A DNA stretch of 64,000 bases from an uncultured Vicinamibacterales bacterium (GTDB lineage: Bacteria; Acidobacteriota; Vicinamibacteria; Vicinamibacterales; UBA8438): the NCBI GenBank assembly GCA_958295905.1, contig OY282382.1, positions 4,646,910 through 4,710,909 of the forward strand, written 5' to 3'. The notes under the pieces were generated by a model that did no database searches, was not told where the DNA came from, and was given only the letters and a program-made list of their open reading frames with translations. Each line of letters opens with the position of its first letter. Within the stretch, counting starts at the first letter, position 1. Below, piece by piece: positions 52,778 to 61,947 of the stretch. The position numbers and the translations under genes were made by a program.

Positions 52778-52949
52778 CAGGACCATCCCACGCGCCGCCA
52801 CCGCCGTGCGCAGGCGGAATCGTGGCGGATCCTGGGCTCCGGAGGTGCGGAATCGTGGGCCTCCCGCGGCGCCGGCCGGTCGGCATGACGGTGGCGACCC
52901 CTCGAATCGGGGGCGAGCCGTCACGCGCCGTCAGCGTGGGATGCCCCTG
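52778..52949. mobile_element. ~172-bp TIR element (copy 3)
   Basis: The left end is CAGGACCATCCCACGC and the right end GCGTGGGATGCCCCTG. The flanks are near-identical: CGTTCTTGCGC on the left and CGTTCTGCGC on the right, differing by one inserted base. It occupies the middle of the non-coding gap 52607-53203. Confidence 0.85.
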
Positions 52950-53203
52950 CGTTCTGCGCGGTCCAGACTTGACAGCGCACTTGTCCGGGATGGACGATTG
53001 CCGCGCAGCGTCGGCGGTCCAGTACGGCAAGCGTCTTGAGCCGGGAACGGCTGATCCGATCGCTGGTACGACGCCGCCGACGCCCGCTGCGAGCGGGTCG
53101 CGCCGGAGCGGGTTCACGTTGAGGTGGCCGGCCCGCCGCCGTCGGCGCAACCGCGGACAACCGCGCCGGGGCGTGGGTCGCCGCCGGCGGGAGGAGAGAT
53201 CAA

Positions 53204-54214
53204 ATGAGGCGACTGTTTCCCTTGTTCTTCATGGCGGCGGCCCTGCTGGCGGCGCCCGCGACGGCCGCCGCGCAGTGCGAGCCGGACGGCGACGTGCAGT
53301 TCGTCTGCGGGCCCATCAGCCCCGAGGACCTCATCCAGATACCCGACTCGCCCTGGATCATCGTCGCCAGCATGGTGGACGACGGCTACCTGTCGGCCGC
53401 CGACAGCCGCGACAGCAGCACCGTCCGGCTGTTCCCCACCACCACCACGCCGCCGCGGGCGCGCCACGACATGGCCCGCTACGGCGGGTGCCCGGGCATG
53501 ACCACCGAGCAGTTCCGGGCGCACGGCATCAGCATCCGGCCCGGTGACGGCGGCACCCACACGTTGTACGTCGTCCGGCACACCGACCGCGAGGCCATCG
53601 AGGTGTTCGAGGTCGACGCCGGCGGCGCCGTTCCGTCCCTCACCTGGGTCGGGTGCGTGGTCGCCCCCGACGGCCTCGGGCTGAACGCGGTGGTGCCGCT
53701 GCCCGAGGGCGGCTTCGCGGCGACCAGCCCCGCGACCGGCGACATCTGGGAGTGGCAGCCGGGCGGCGAGTGGACCCGCGTGCCCGGCAGCGAAGGCATC
53801 GGCCCCAACGGGCTGGAGATCGCCCCCGACGGCCAGTCGTTCCTCGTCGCCGGCTATGCCGCGGAGTCGATCATCCGGCTGCCCCGGGGCCCCGACGCCA
53901 TGCCGACAGACCGCATCGAGGTCGGCTTCTACATCGACAACGTGCACTGGGCGCCCGACGGCACCCTGCTCGCGGCCGGCCACCGCGCCCCCGAGCGGGC
54001 CCGCGTCGGCGAATGCGTCCGCGGCGTGACCTGCGAGGGCGTCACGTCGCACGTCGCCCGCGTCGACACCGAGGCCCTGACCGCGGAGGAGATCTTCTCC
54101 TACCCCAGCAACGACCATCTGCGCCTGGGCACCGCCGCCATCCAAGTCGGCGACGAGCTCTGGGTCGGCAGCGTCGGCGAGAGCATCCGCATCGCGCGGG
54201 CCCCGCTGGACTGA
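53204..54214 (+). CDS. Secreted beta-propeller (SMP-30/arylesterase-like) protein
   Basis: 336 aa; ATG 53204 has GGAGGAG upstream. Signal peptide LFPLFFMAAALLAAPATAAA. Propeller-type repeats include GLGLNAVVPLPEGGFAATSP, GIGPNGLEIAPDGQSFLVAG, YIDNVHWAPDGTLLAAGHRA and LRLGTAAIQVGDELWVGSVG. The spacing of Asn/Asp-Gly and the NGLE motif resemble calcium-dependent SMP-30/paraoxonase lactonases. Cysteine pairs (C25/C35-type, CVRGVTC) fit an exported protein. Substrate unknown. Confidence 0.75.
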   Translation: MRRLFPLFFMAAALLAAPATAAAQCEPDGDVQFVCGPISPEDLIQIPDSPWIIVASMVDDGYLSAADSRDSSTVRLFPTTTTPPRARHDMARYGGCPGMTTEQFRAHGISIRPGDGGTHTLYVVRHTDREAIEVFEVDAGGAVPSLTWVGCVVAPDGLGLNAVVPLPEGGFAATSPATGDIWEWQPGGEWTRVPGSEGIGPNGLEIAPDGQSFLVAGYAAESIIRLPRGPDAMPTDRIEVGFYIDNVHWAPDGTLLAAGHRAPERARVGECVRGVTCEGVTSHVARVDTEALTAEEIFSYPSNDHLRLGTAAIQVGDELWVGSVGESIRIARAPLD

Positions 54215-54235
54215 CGTTCGTCTTTCGACAATCTT

Positions 54236-54270
54236 CCCGGCGTCCCCGCGCCGCGGCCGGGGACGCCGGG
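54236..54270. terminator. Strong hairpin downstream of the beta-propeller gene
   Basis: CCCGGCGTCCCC and GGGGACGCCGGG form a perfect 12-bp stem with an 11-nt GC loop, starting 22 bp after the stop. No T-run, but position and perfection support a terminator. Confidence 0.65.
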
Positions 54271-54410
54271 CGTTACGCAATCCCCGCAACGAAACGTGAC
54301 CACCGTACAAAGCGGAACTATGCTCCTCTTTCGACTACGCCCGGCCGCGTCGAGCGTCCGCTTCCAACCCGCATTGACAGTCCACATCGATTCCAGAATA
54401 GCCAGCCGAA

Positions 54411-55412
54411 ATGATGAAACAAGGTCTGCAGAAGCTGCAGGAGATTGCCGCGAAGATGAAGGAGGAACGAGAGCAGGGCTTGGCCCCGAATCCACCTGCT
54501 CCAACCGTCCGTGATTTCATATCCTGGTTCGGATTCGTGCGTCGCAGCTCTTGGCTGATCGGCAGAGTGCGCGCGGAATTGGAGACGCACGGCCTTCATA
54601 CTGAACCCGATTTCGAGAATGCCTATATCGACAGCACGATTTGTTTCAAGGACTCTGCCGTGTCGACGCCGCCGTCAGACGGCACATTGCGCGTGGACAC
54701 GCTTGAGGCCGCCCACAACAAGCCCATGACGGTGGCTCCCGACGATGATCTCAAGAAGGCCACGACACTAATGTCGTGCAACGGTTTTTCGCATGTCCCC
54801 GTCCTGACGGGAACTCGGGATGTCAAGGGGATAGTTACCTGGGAGTCCATCGGAAGAGCGGCGCATCAAGCGGGCGACAAGGCCCGCCATTACATGACGT
54901 CTGCTCAGGTAATTGACGGACACCGTCCCTTGTTCAATGCAGTCAGCATGATCACCGAACACGGTCATGTGCTGGTCAGGAGCGGGGACAACACCATTAC
55001 CGGGATAATTACGGCGAGTGACCTCAACCGTCAGTTCCTGGAACTGGCCGAACCCTTCCTGCTCATCGGTGAAATCGAGCACCATGTCCGATGGATTATT
55101 CACGGCAAGTTCACCCGCGATGACCTTCTCAGCGCGAGGGGAACATCGAGCGGCGGGAGTATCGACGACACCGCGAGCCTGACTCTCGGGGAATATTGTC
55201 GTTTGATCGAGAACCAGGAACGATGGGACCGGTTGGGTCTTCACGTCGACCGTGCCGTCTTTGTGCAACAATTGCACGATGTCAGGGAGATCCGCAACAA
55301 CGTGATGCATTTCAACCCTGACGGACTTGAGCCAAAGGCCATTCGGACGTTGCGCGAGATGACACGATTCTTCCGGGACATCGCGCAACGCCGGCCGGCC
55401 GCGTCGTCTTGA
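54411..55412 (+). CDS. CBS-pair protein with C-terminal HEPN-like domain
   Basis: 333 aa. A basic/coiled N-terminus (KLQEIAAKMKEEREQG) is followed by two CBS motifs (about 95-215): TVAPDDDLKKATTLMSCNGF, HVPVLTG, IVTWESIG, then LFNAVSMITEHGHVLVR, TGIITASDLNRQFLEL. The C-terminal helical region (220-325) ends with VREIRNNVMHFNPDG, in which Arg295 and His300 form the Rx4H ribonuclease motif of HEPN domains (Swt1-like, from memory). CBS pairs sense adenine nucleotides, so this may be a ligand-gated RNase. The gene is less GC-rich than its neighbours and stands alone. Confidence 0.75.
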   Translation: MMKQGLQKLQEIAAKMKEEREQGLAPNPPAPTVRDFISWFGFVRRSSWLIGRVRAELETHGLHTEPDFENAYIDSTICFKDSAVSTPPSDGTLRVDTLEAAHNKPMTVAPDDDLKKATTLMSCNGFSHVPVLTGTRDVKGIVTWESIGRAAHQAGDKARHYMTSAQVIDGHRPLFNAVSMITEHGHVLVRSGDNTITGIITASDLNRQFLELAEPFLLIGEIEHHVRWIIHGKFTRDDLLSARGTSSGGSIDDTASLTLGEYCRLIENQERWDRLGLHVDRAVFVQQLHDVREIRNNVMHFNPDGLEPKAIRTLREMTRFFRDIAQRRPAASS

Positions 55413-55606
55413 TCTCCGGTCCCCCGCCGCCGGCGAGCCGGCGCTCGATTCGCACTGGCGTCGATCGACCTTGGCCATCGCCTCTCGCGTGGACAGGGTG
55501 AGGCCAATCCCTGGCCGCAATACCCGAGGGCGCGTAACACGACACTCGCCATGGTCCCGACACTCCACATGTGGGAGTGAGGGCACTTCAAGAGCGCCGG
55601 CGCCTC

Positions 55607-55985
55607 GAACCGCGGGACAACCGTTCGCTACCAGCCCGACGAGAATCCTCCGGCGGCGCTGGCCTTCGGATGCGGCCTGCAACTCGTGATTCTCGATGTG
55701 GCCAGCATCGTTCTGATCCCCACGATCGTGATTCGGGCCCCGGTGGGAGCGAAGCGTACTTGCCCTGGGCCGTGTTCAGCGCAGTCGCCATCAGTGGCGT
55801 CTGCACCGCGCTGCAGGCGGTGCGGCCGCATCGGAGCGGGCCACATCCTCGCCATGGACCCGGCGGGAACCTTCATCGGGCTCAGCGCGGCGGCGCTGGT
55901 CAAGGGCCGGTCGGCGCTGCCCGGCACGCTGGTCGTCGCATCGTCGTTGCTGCCGATCGTGATTTCCACGCGGCTTCAGGCCTGC
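55607..55985 (+). pseudogene. Fragment of an NCS2 nucleobase permease
   Basis: Three frames in succession give continuous permease sequence: PPAALAFGCGLQLVILDVAS and IVLIPTIVIRA; then EAYLPWAVFSAVAISGVCTA; then RIGAGHILAMDPAGTFIGLS, AALVKGRSALPGTLVVASSL. At least two frameshifts, and both termini are missing. NCS2 proteins import uracil or xanthine. The region 55413-55606 holds nothing recognisable. Confidence 0.75.
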
Positions 55986-56209
55986 GAGCCGCGGACCGGG
56001 CATCTCCGCGCCGCGTCGCGCACCGCTCGACGGCACTGAAAGCAGAGATCGCCGTGCCGTTTCCGGTTGACCCGCCGCTTCCAGGTATAGCGCGTGCACA
56101 CCGCCTTGCGCCTGCCGCACCGCCGGCACAACTTGCCGGGCCGAGCCGACCGGTCTTTCGACTCGCGGGACCGGTGTTCCACGTCCGCCGACATTTCCAG
56201 ATTGGCCAT
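55976..56209 (-). CDS. Small basic protein with two CxxC motifs
   Basis: 77 aa from ATG 56209, which has GGAGG six bases upstream. LCRRCGRRKAVCTRY and GDLCFQCRRAVRDAARR suggest a single zinc site formed by two CxxC knuckles ~27 residues apart. It is highly basic, so it may bind nucleic acid. The family is not recognised. It overlaps the 3' end of the decayed permease by ten bases on the opposite strand. Confidence 0.6.
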   Translation of the reverse strand: MANLEMSADVEHRSRESKDRSARPGKLCRRCGRRKAVCTRYTWKRRVNRKRHGDLCFQCRRAVRDAARRCPVRGSQA

Positions 56210-56517
56210 GCCTTGCCTCCGTGTGTCCGTCACGGATCGTATCGGCCGCAACCGCCGGGGACGACACAGCCCGGATCGGGATCGGCCGTGTTCATCGCTC
56301 TCGATCAATGAGACGCGATCGGACCGGCATCTGGTTCCCGGCCGGGCGGATTTCGGACCGTGGTCGAGTCCGCAGGTCAAGGCGAGCGCGCATGAGCCCG
56401 TCGTTTCCGGGACACGCGCTTCCGTTGGGCAACAGAGGAACAGGTTGCTCCTGCCCCGATCGGAACGACGACGACGGATCCCGCCTTTGCCCCTTGACAA
56501 CCCGTAGCAACCCCGCG

Positions 56518-56760
56518 CAGGACCATCCCACGCTCCGCCAACGCCGTGCGCAGGCGGAATCGTGGCGGGTCTTGGGGCTCGGACGTGCGGAATCGTGGGT
56601 CTCACGCGGCGCCGGCCGGTCGGCGAGACGGCGGCGACCCCTCGAATCGGGGGCCAGCGCCCGGCCGGATCGCTCTCGACCTCGGCCGGCGTCGGCAAGA
56701 CGGCGGCGACCCTCGAATCGGGGGCGGGCCGTCACGCGCCGTCAGCGTGGGACGCTCCTG
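56518..56760. mobile_element. 243-bp TIR element (copy 4) with internal duplication
   Basis: The left end is CAGGACCATCCCACGCT and the right end AGCGTGGGACGCTCCTG. It is flanked by a perfect direct repeat AACCCCGCG (56509-56517 and 56761-56769). It is ~66 bp longer than other copies because the segment GCGACCC-TCGAATCGGGGGC and its left neighbour occur twice. The rest of the gap 56210-56898 looks non-coding. Confidence 0.88.
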
Positions 56761-56898
56761 AACCCCGCGTCGCAACGAGAGCGGCGAGGGCGCCGGCGGG
56801 CCGAAGAGCGCCCGCGGGCAAAGAACGCCCGTGCCTGACAGAGGGCACCCTATCGCTGTGCGCTGTGAATCGGTTCCGACGTTCCGCGGCGTCGGGGA

Positions 56899-58932
56899 TC
56901 AGGGCAGGCGCAGCGCCGCGAGCGAACCCGGAAGGTCCGCGCCGGCGACCTGGACCACGATGTACTGCCGGCCCTCGTGCAGATAGCCCATCATGCCGTA
57001 CTGGCCCGAGGCGGGCAGCGCAACGGTGCCGACGCGCTCGCCCGTCCGCTTGTCGAGGGCGTGCAGGCGCGGGGCGCCGCCGGTGCCTTCCGCGGTGACG
57101 ACCAGGGTCCGGGTGACCATCGTCACCGGATGCGAATCGCGCCCGGTGTTGGGCAGGTCCACGCCCTGCAGGGCGGGGTGGTTGCGGATGCGCTCGGGGG
57201 TGTCGCCGTTCGGCGTCTCCCAGAGATGGTCGCCGGTGTTCATGTCGATGGCGACGATGCGGGCGTAGGGCGGCTTGTGGATGGGCAGGCCCTGCGGCCC
57301 CCGGAAGTCGCCGCGGTTCAGCACCGCGAACTCGGCGATGGTCCGGCCCGTGGTCTTGATGTCCTCAGGGGCGTCGATGGCCGCGCCGGGCACGATGTTC
57401 TCGGACCGGCAGCCGCGGCGGGTCGACACGTAGAGGATGCCGGTCTCGGGGTCGGCGGACGTCGGACCGAAGATGTTCGAGGCCCCGCTCGGACAGCTCA
57501 CGAACGACCGCAGCCCGGACGGATGGCCGCGCTGGATCGGCGGATTGAAGATCGGCCCGAGACGATAGTTCCGGGTAATCTCGACCGCCTCGGCGCGCAG
57601 CTCGGGGGTGAAGTCGATCAGGTCGTCCTCGGTCAGCCCCTGCATCTCGAAGGCGGCGGGCCGGGTGGGCATCGGCTGGGTGGGCGACAGGCGCTCGCCG
57701 GGCACGTCGGACTGCGGCACCGGCCGTTCCTCGATCGGCCACACGGGCTCGCCCGTCGCCCGGTCGAAGGTATAGGCCCAGCCCTGCTTGGTGGTCTGCA
57801 CGACGATGCGGCGCGGCCGCCCGTCGACGGTCACGTCGAGGGCTACCGGCGCGGTGGGGTTGTCGAAGTTCCAGATGTCGTGGTGCACCGTCTGGAAGTG
57901 CCACCGGCGCTCGCCGGTCTCGACGTCGAGGGCGATGACGCTGGTGCCGAAGAGCCCGTCCCCGGGCCGGAACCCGCCGTAGAAGTCGATGGTCGGCGGA
58001 TTGGTCGGCACGTAGACGAGGCCCAGCTCGGGGTCCGCGGACATCGGCGCCCACGACGACACGTCGCCGGTCCATTCCCAGGCGTCGTTCTCCCAGGTCT
58101 CGTGGCCGTACTCGCCGGGCCTCGGAATGACGTGGAACTTCCACTTGCGCGCGCCGGTGCGGGCGTCGTAGCCCAGGATGTCGCCCGGCACGTTCTCGAT
58201 GCGGGTCTGGTTGTAGCCCTGCTCGGCCGAGTTGCCCACCACGACCACCCCGTTGACGACGATCGGGGGCGACGAGCTGGTGACGTAGCCCAGCTCGCGG
58301 GGAATGCCGAAGTCGGCGTCGTAGGCACCGTCCCAGCTCTGCCACGGCCCCCAGTCGGCGATCAGGTCCGGCAGCAGGTCGACCACCCCGGTACCCGGGA
58401 AACCCGGCAGCGGCACCGGCGTCCCCCAGTCGTCGAGGGGCCGCCCGGTGCGGGCGTCGAGGGCGTAGAGGAAGAAGGCGGGGCTGATGGTGTAGATGAC
58501 GCCGCGGCCGTCGATCTCGGCGTAGGCGACGCCCTTGCCGTAGCCGTTCCGCATGCCCCGGTCGAACCGGGTGGTGTGCGGCTCGCGGAACGTCCAGAGC
58601 GTCTCGCCGGTCGCGGGGTCGATGGCGGCCACGGTGCGGCGCTCGCCGGCCACCGTGTACAGCGTGCCGTCGACGTAGATCGGGGTCGAGCGGGACACGC
58701 CGAGCCTTCCGGGCCCGAAGTTGTCGCCCCGCCAGATCCACGCGACCTCGAGGTCCTCGAAGTTGTCGGCGGTCACCTGATCGAGGGGAGAATAGCGGGT
58801 GTGTCCGGCGTCGCCCCCGATGTAGCGCCATTCGCCGGCGTCCTGGGCGGGCACCGCCGACGCGGCCAGGAGAATGCCCGCGGCGGCGGCGCCGGCCCAC
58901 GACCGGCCGCCGGAATGCGCAGTGACGATCAT
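56899..58932 (-). CDS. PQQ-type quinoprotein dehydrogenase
   Basis: 677 aa with signal peptide WAGAAAAGILLAASAVPAQ. Opening GEWRYIGGDAGHTRYSPLDQ. Propeller blades: AIDPATGETLWTFREPH, GYDARTGARKWKFHVIPRPG, ALDVETGERRWHFQTVHHDI, FDRATGEPVWPIEERPV, AIDMNTGDHLWETPNGD. Strong similarity to 40989-43172. It lies ~120 bp downstream of the dihaem cytochrome and SoxC genes in the same direction, so the cytochrome may accept its electrons. Substrate unknown. Confidence 0.92.
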   Translation of the reverse strand: MIVTAHSGGRSWAGAAAAGILLAASAVPAQDAGEWRYIGGDAGHTRYSPLDQVTADNFEDLEVAWIWRGDNFGPGRLGVSRSTPIYVDGTLYTVAGERRTVAAIDPATGETLWTFREPHTTRFDRGMRNGYGKGVAYAEIDGRGVIYTISPAFFLYALDARTGRPLDDWGTPVPLPGFPGTGVVDLLPDLIADWGPWQSWDGAYDADFGIPRELGYVTSSSPPIVVNGVVVVGNSAEQGYNQTRIENVPGDILGYDARTGARKWKFHVIPRPGEYGHETWENDAWEWTGDVSSWAPMSADPELGLVYVPTNPPTIDFYGGFRPGDGLFGTSVIALDVETGERRWHFQTVHHDIWNFDNPTAPVALDVTVDGRPRRIVVQTTKQGWAYTFDRATGEPVWPIEERPVPQSDVPGERLSPTQPMPTRPAAFEMQGLTEDDLIDFTPELRAEAVEITRNYRLGPIFNPPIQRGHPSGLRSFVSCPSGASNIFGPTSADPETGILYVSTRRGCRSENIVPGAAIDAPEDIKTTGRTIAEFAVLNRGDFRGPQGLPIHKPPYARIVAIDMNTGDHLWETPNGDTPERIRNHPALQGVDLPNTGRDSHPVTMVTRTLVVTAEGTGGAPRLHALDKRTGERVGTVALPASGQYGMMGYLHEGRQYIVVQVAGADLPGSLAALRLP

Positions 58933-59050
58933 CGCTCTCCCCTTCCCCCGTGGGCCGCTCCCGCCGCCGGCACCGCCCCCCCGACCGGCCCGGCCATCGC
59001 CGCGCCGCCGCCCGAACGGCCGGATACCCGCGAACCACTCGGAAACGCGC

Positions 59051-60067
59051 CTACGGCGCCGGCCGCGCCACTATCTCCAACCGTCCGAGCGCCCGACCGT
59101 TCGACGGCAGGTCCGCGTCTCCGGCGGGATAGTCGTTCAACTGCAACAGATAGGCGACGATGGCGGCGTACTCGCCGCGGCTGAGACTGCCCGGGTCGGC
59201 CTCGGGCATCAACGTCGAGATCGTCTCGAACAGCTCGCCCACCGGCCGGCCCACCCAGCCGATGCGGAACCGGCCGCCCGAGAACTCTCCGGGGTCGTGG
59301 CAGGCGGCGCACACCTCGCGGAACGTCCGCTCGCCGCGCGACGCCTGGGCCGCGGTGAAGACGCCGTCGAGCACCGAGCCGGCGGACGGCGGCGCCGCCG
59401 GGGCCCGCGGCGCGGCGGCGCCGATCGGCGCCTCGACCGCGACACGCGCCTCGACCGCGACACGCGCCTCGACCGCGACAGGCGGCCGCCGGGCGCGGCC
59501 CGACGCTTCGGCCAGGTCCGGGCGCGGATCGGGAACGAAGCCGTCGCGGTTCGGCATCTCGATCCGCGGCAACGTGCCGGCGTCGATCAGGTCGTCCCCG
59601 CCGACGATGCCGTTGAGGTAGAGCACGTACGCGACCACCGCGTAGACCTCGTCGGGCGCGAGCGAGCCGGGCTGGTTGAACGGCATGGCGCGGTTGACGT
59701 AGTCCCACAGGGTGGTGGCGGCGGGCCAGTAGCTGCCCACCGTCTTCCGCGCCCCTTCGCCGGCCAGCGACCCCTGCCCGCCGGCGAGCCGGTCGTCCGG
59801 ACCCTCCCGCCCGGTCGCCCCGTGACAGGCGGCGCACCGGCGGTCGTAGAGCGCCCGGCCCTCGGCCGCCGTCCCGCTCCCCGCCGGCAGCCCTTCGCCG
59901 CCGGGTCCGACGATCGGATCCCGGTCCGCGATCTCCTCCGGGGTCGCCGGACTCCCCAGATTCGTCAGCGCCGTCCCCCCGGCGGACGTCTGGGCGGCGA
60001 CGGCGCCGGCCCAAACCACCGGCAGCACCACGACGGCGAGAGCGGCCCGCGCACCCCGTTCAGACAT
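59051..60067 (-). CDS. Dihaem cytochrome c, partner of the SoxC-like enzyme
   Basis: 338 aa with signal peptide AALAVVVLPVVWAGAVAAQ. Two class-I cytochrome domains, each with a CAACH site (Cys78 and Cys253) and a later Met candidate (AMPFNQPGSLAPDEVYAVVA; LMPEADPGSLSRGEYAAIVA). The linker holds three VAVEAR repeats. It overlaps the SoxC gene by eight bases, matching SoxCD- or SorAB-type sulfite dehydrogenases in which a cytochrome subunit takes electrons from molybdenum. Confidence 0.9.
   Translation of the reverse strand: MSERGARAALAVVVLPVVWAGAVAAQTSAGGTALTNLGSPATPEEIADRDPIVGPGGEGLPAGSGTAAEGRALYDRRCAACHGATGREGPDDRLAGGQGSLAGEGARKTVGSYWPAATTLWDYVNRAMPFNQPGSLAPDEVYAVVAYVLYLNGIVGGDDLIDAGTLPRIEMPNRDGFVPDPRPDLAEASGRARRPPVAVEARVAVEARVAVEAPIGAAAPRAPAAPPSAGSVLDGVFTAAQASRGERTFREVCAACHDPGEFSGGRFRIGWVGRPVGELFETISTLMPEADPGSLSRGEYAAIVAYLLQLNDYPAGDADLPSNGRALGRLEIVARPAP
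59429..59482. repeat. Three 18-bp repeats in the cytochrome linker
   Basis: Three consecutive copies of CGCCTCGACCGCGACACG (last copy with one change) encode VAVEAR repeats between the two haem domains. In-frame period. Confidence 0.9.
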
Positions 60068-61292
60068 CGACGTTCTCCACCCGGCCGTCAGACCGGACCC
60101 GCCAGCCCTGCAGCGCGTTGTTGTGGTAGCTCGACCGCGTGCCCCGCACCGCGATCAACGCGTCCCGCGTCGGCTGCCGGTCGCCGGTCTCGTCGATACA
60201 CCGCGAGACGAGGGTCGCCGGCGAGCCGTCCCAGCGCCAGTCGAGGCGGAACCGGGTGTGGGCCAGCGGCAGCACCGGATCCTGGAGCCGCGCTTCGGTC
60301 CACGAGGCGCCGCCGTCGGTCGACACCTCGACGCGCCGCACCTTGCCCCTTCCCGACCACGCCAGCCCCGAGATCTGATGGAACCCCGGCCCGTCGAGCC
60401 GCTGCCCGCCGGACGGCCGCGTGATGACCGACTTGGCGTCCATCACGAACGTGAACTGCCGGGCCTCGCCGTTCGGCATCAGGTCGGTGTACTTCGAGGT
60501 CTCCTCGCGGGTCTGCCAAGCCCGGTCGACGAGCTGAATCCGCCGCAGCCACTTGATGGAGATGTTGCCCTCCCACCCCGGTATCAGCAGCCGGACCGGA
60601 TACCCCTGGGCCGGGCGCAGCGCCTCGCCGTTCTGACCGTAGGCGACGAGCACGTCGTCGAGGGCCTTGTCGAGGGGCACGCTGCGGGTCATGCGGCACG
60701 CGTCGGCCCCCTCCGCCACCAGCCAGCGGGCCTCATCCCGGACCCCCGCCTCGCGCAGCAGCGCCGACAGCGGCGCCCCCGTCCACTCGCTGCAACTGGT
60801 CATGCCGAACGCCCCCTGGGCGTCGGTGTCGGGCCGGGCGGGAGACCACTTCACGCGGCCGTTGCCCGAGCACTCGATGAAGTAGACGCGGGTGACCGCC
60901 GGCAACCGCCTCAGCTCGGCCATCGTGAACACCAGCGGCCGGTCGACGAGACCGTCGACGGCCACCCGATGCTCGGCCGGATCGATGTCCGGAATGCCGG
61001 CGTGGTGCCGCTCGAAGTGCAGGGCCGACGGCGTGATGGCGCCGTCGAGGTCCTGGAGCGGGGTCAGGCTGCCGGCCGCCTGCTCGTAGCGGACGCCGCG
61101 CACACGGCGGGTCGCCACCTCGAACCGGGACCGCCGGCCGTAGCCGCTGACCCCCGCGCCGAGCGTTCGTCCCGCGCGCTCCTGGCCAGAGACCGGCAAC
61201 GGTGGAAGCGCAACCGCGGCAGACCCCAGGGCCGCCGCCTTCAGGAATCCCCGGCGGCTGCGCCTGGCGGGGAATGTGTCACGCAGTGGCAT
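60060..61292 (-). CDS. soxC: SoxC-like sulfite dehydrogenase (molybdopterin, Tat-exported)
   Basis: 410 aa from ATG 61292, which has AAAGGAG upstream; the frame is open 97 codons further without coding character. Tat signal SRRGFLKAAALGSAAVALPP. Molybdopterin oxidoreductase core: HFERHHAGIPDIDPAEHRVA, TRVYFIECSGNGRVKW with the molybdenum-ligand Cys, LLIPGWEGNISIKWLRRI, then a dimerisation domain (IKWLRRIQLVDRAW, GLAWSGRGKVRRVEVSTDGG). Family length ~420. It oxidises sulfite or a Sox-bound sulfone in the periplasm and passes electrons to the overlapping cytochrome. Other sox genes are not in the window. Confidence 0.9.
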   Translation of the reverse strand: MPLRDTFPARRSRRGFLKAAALGSAAVALPPLPVSGQERAGRTLGAGVSGYGRRSRFEVATRRVRGVRYEQAAGSLTPLQDLDGAITPSALHFERHHAGIPDIDPAEHRVAVDGLVDRPLVFTMAELRRLPAVTRVYFIECSGNGRVKWSPARPDTDAQGAFGMTSCSEWTGAPLSALLREAGVRDEARWLVAEGADACRMTRSVPLDKALDDVLVAYGQNGEALRPAQGYPVRLLIPGWEGNISIKWLRRIQLVDRAWQTREETSKYTDLMPNGEARQFTFVMDAKSVITRPSGGQRLDGPGFHQISGLAWSGRGKVRRVEVSTDGGASWTEARLQDPVLPLAHTRFRLDWRWDGSPATLVSRCIDETGDRQPTRDALIAVRGTRSSYHNNALQGWRVRSDGRVENVDV

Positions 61293-61928
61293 CGGTGCTC
61301 CTTTCGGGCCGGACCCGGGCGGCCGCACGAGACATGCGCACGACGCGCCCGCGGCGGAAGGCCGCGCTGCGTTCGAGCGACGGTGCGGTTCTCCGCGGGC
61401 AGTCCGGGGCGCCGGCGTTCCAGGACACCGCTGACGGGACGGCTCGCCCGTCCGCCTATGCCGCAACCTCGGCCCGGAAAGCGCCGCCGCACGGCTCCCC
61501 TTCCCGCCCAACCAATCCTGCAGGACGCAATTTTCACATAGGGTACGGGGCCGGCGGGGGGCTGTCAATGCTCGTCCGGCCACCGGCCCGCCGGCCGGCG
61601 CGGGACCGCCGGGAGCCGATCCGAAGGGACGTGCCGTGGACCTTGACCCTGCGGTTCCTTCGGACGACGCCCGATTGATGGCGCCGCAACGGCGGACGGT
61701 CGCCGCACTTCACCGGCGCCGAAGAACTGAGACCGTAGCCGGTAGTTCCGCCGCCCGCCACGGATCCCGCCGGCGACGACGGCGGGACGTCCCGGCGGCG
61801 CCGTCGCCGAGCGCATCACGGCCATCGGCGTCGGGCGGTCCCGCGAATCCTGTCCGACGGGATTCGTGTGTATCCACCCCCGGGGACGGGGCCTGCCCGA
61901 GCCGATTTTCGCGACAGCGAAGACATTT
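61293..61928. other. Divergent intergenic region between soxC and the FeoA-type regulator
   Basis: About 640 bp with no recognisable gene on either strand. Promoters for both directions must lie here or at its right edge. Confidence 0.5.
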
Positions 61929-61944
61929 TTTTGTATACTCAAAA
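61929..61944 (+). promoter_or_regulatory. -10 box inside a TTTTG...CAAAA dyad, just before the regulator ATG
   Basis: TTTTGTATACTCAAAA has 5-bp inverted arms around TATACT (61934-61939), a near-consensus -10. The ATG is at 61948, so transcription would start at or next to the start codon (leaderless). The dyad could be an operator for the encoded metal-dependent regulator. No clear -35 is seen. Confidence 0.5.
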
Positions 61945-61947
61945 CCC

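Noticed and set aside
52682-52924. Recurring Arg/Pro-rich frames with RPRFEGSPPSCRPAG at several places
   Set aside because: They come from the ~175-bp mobile element being read through. Similarity between copies reflects DNA repetition, not a protein family.
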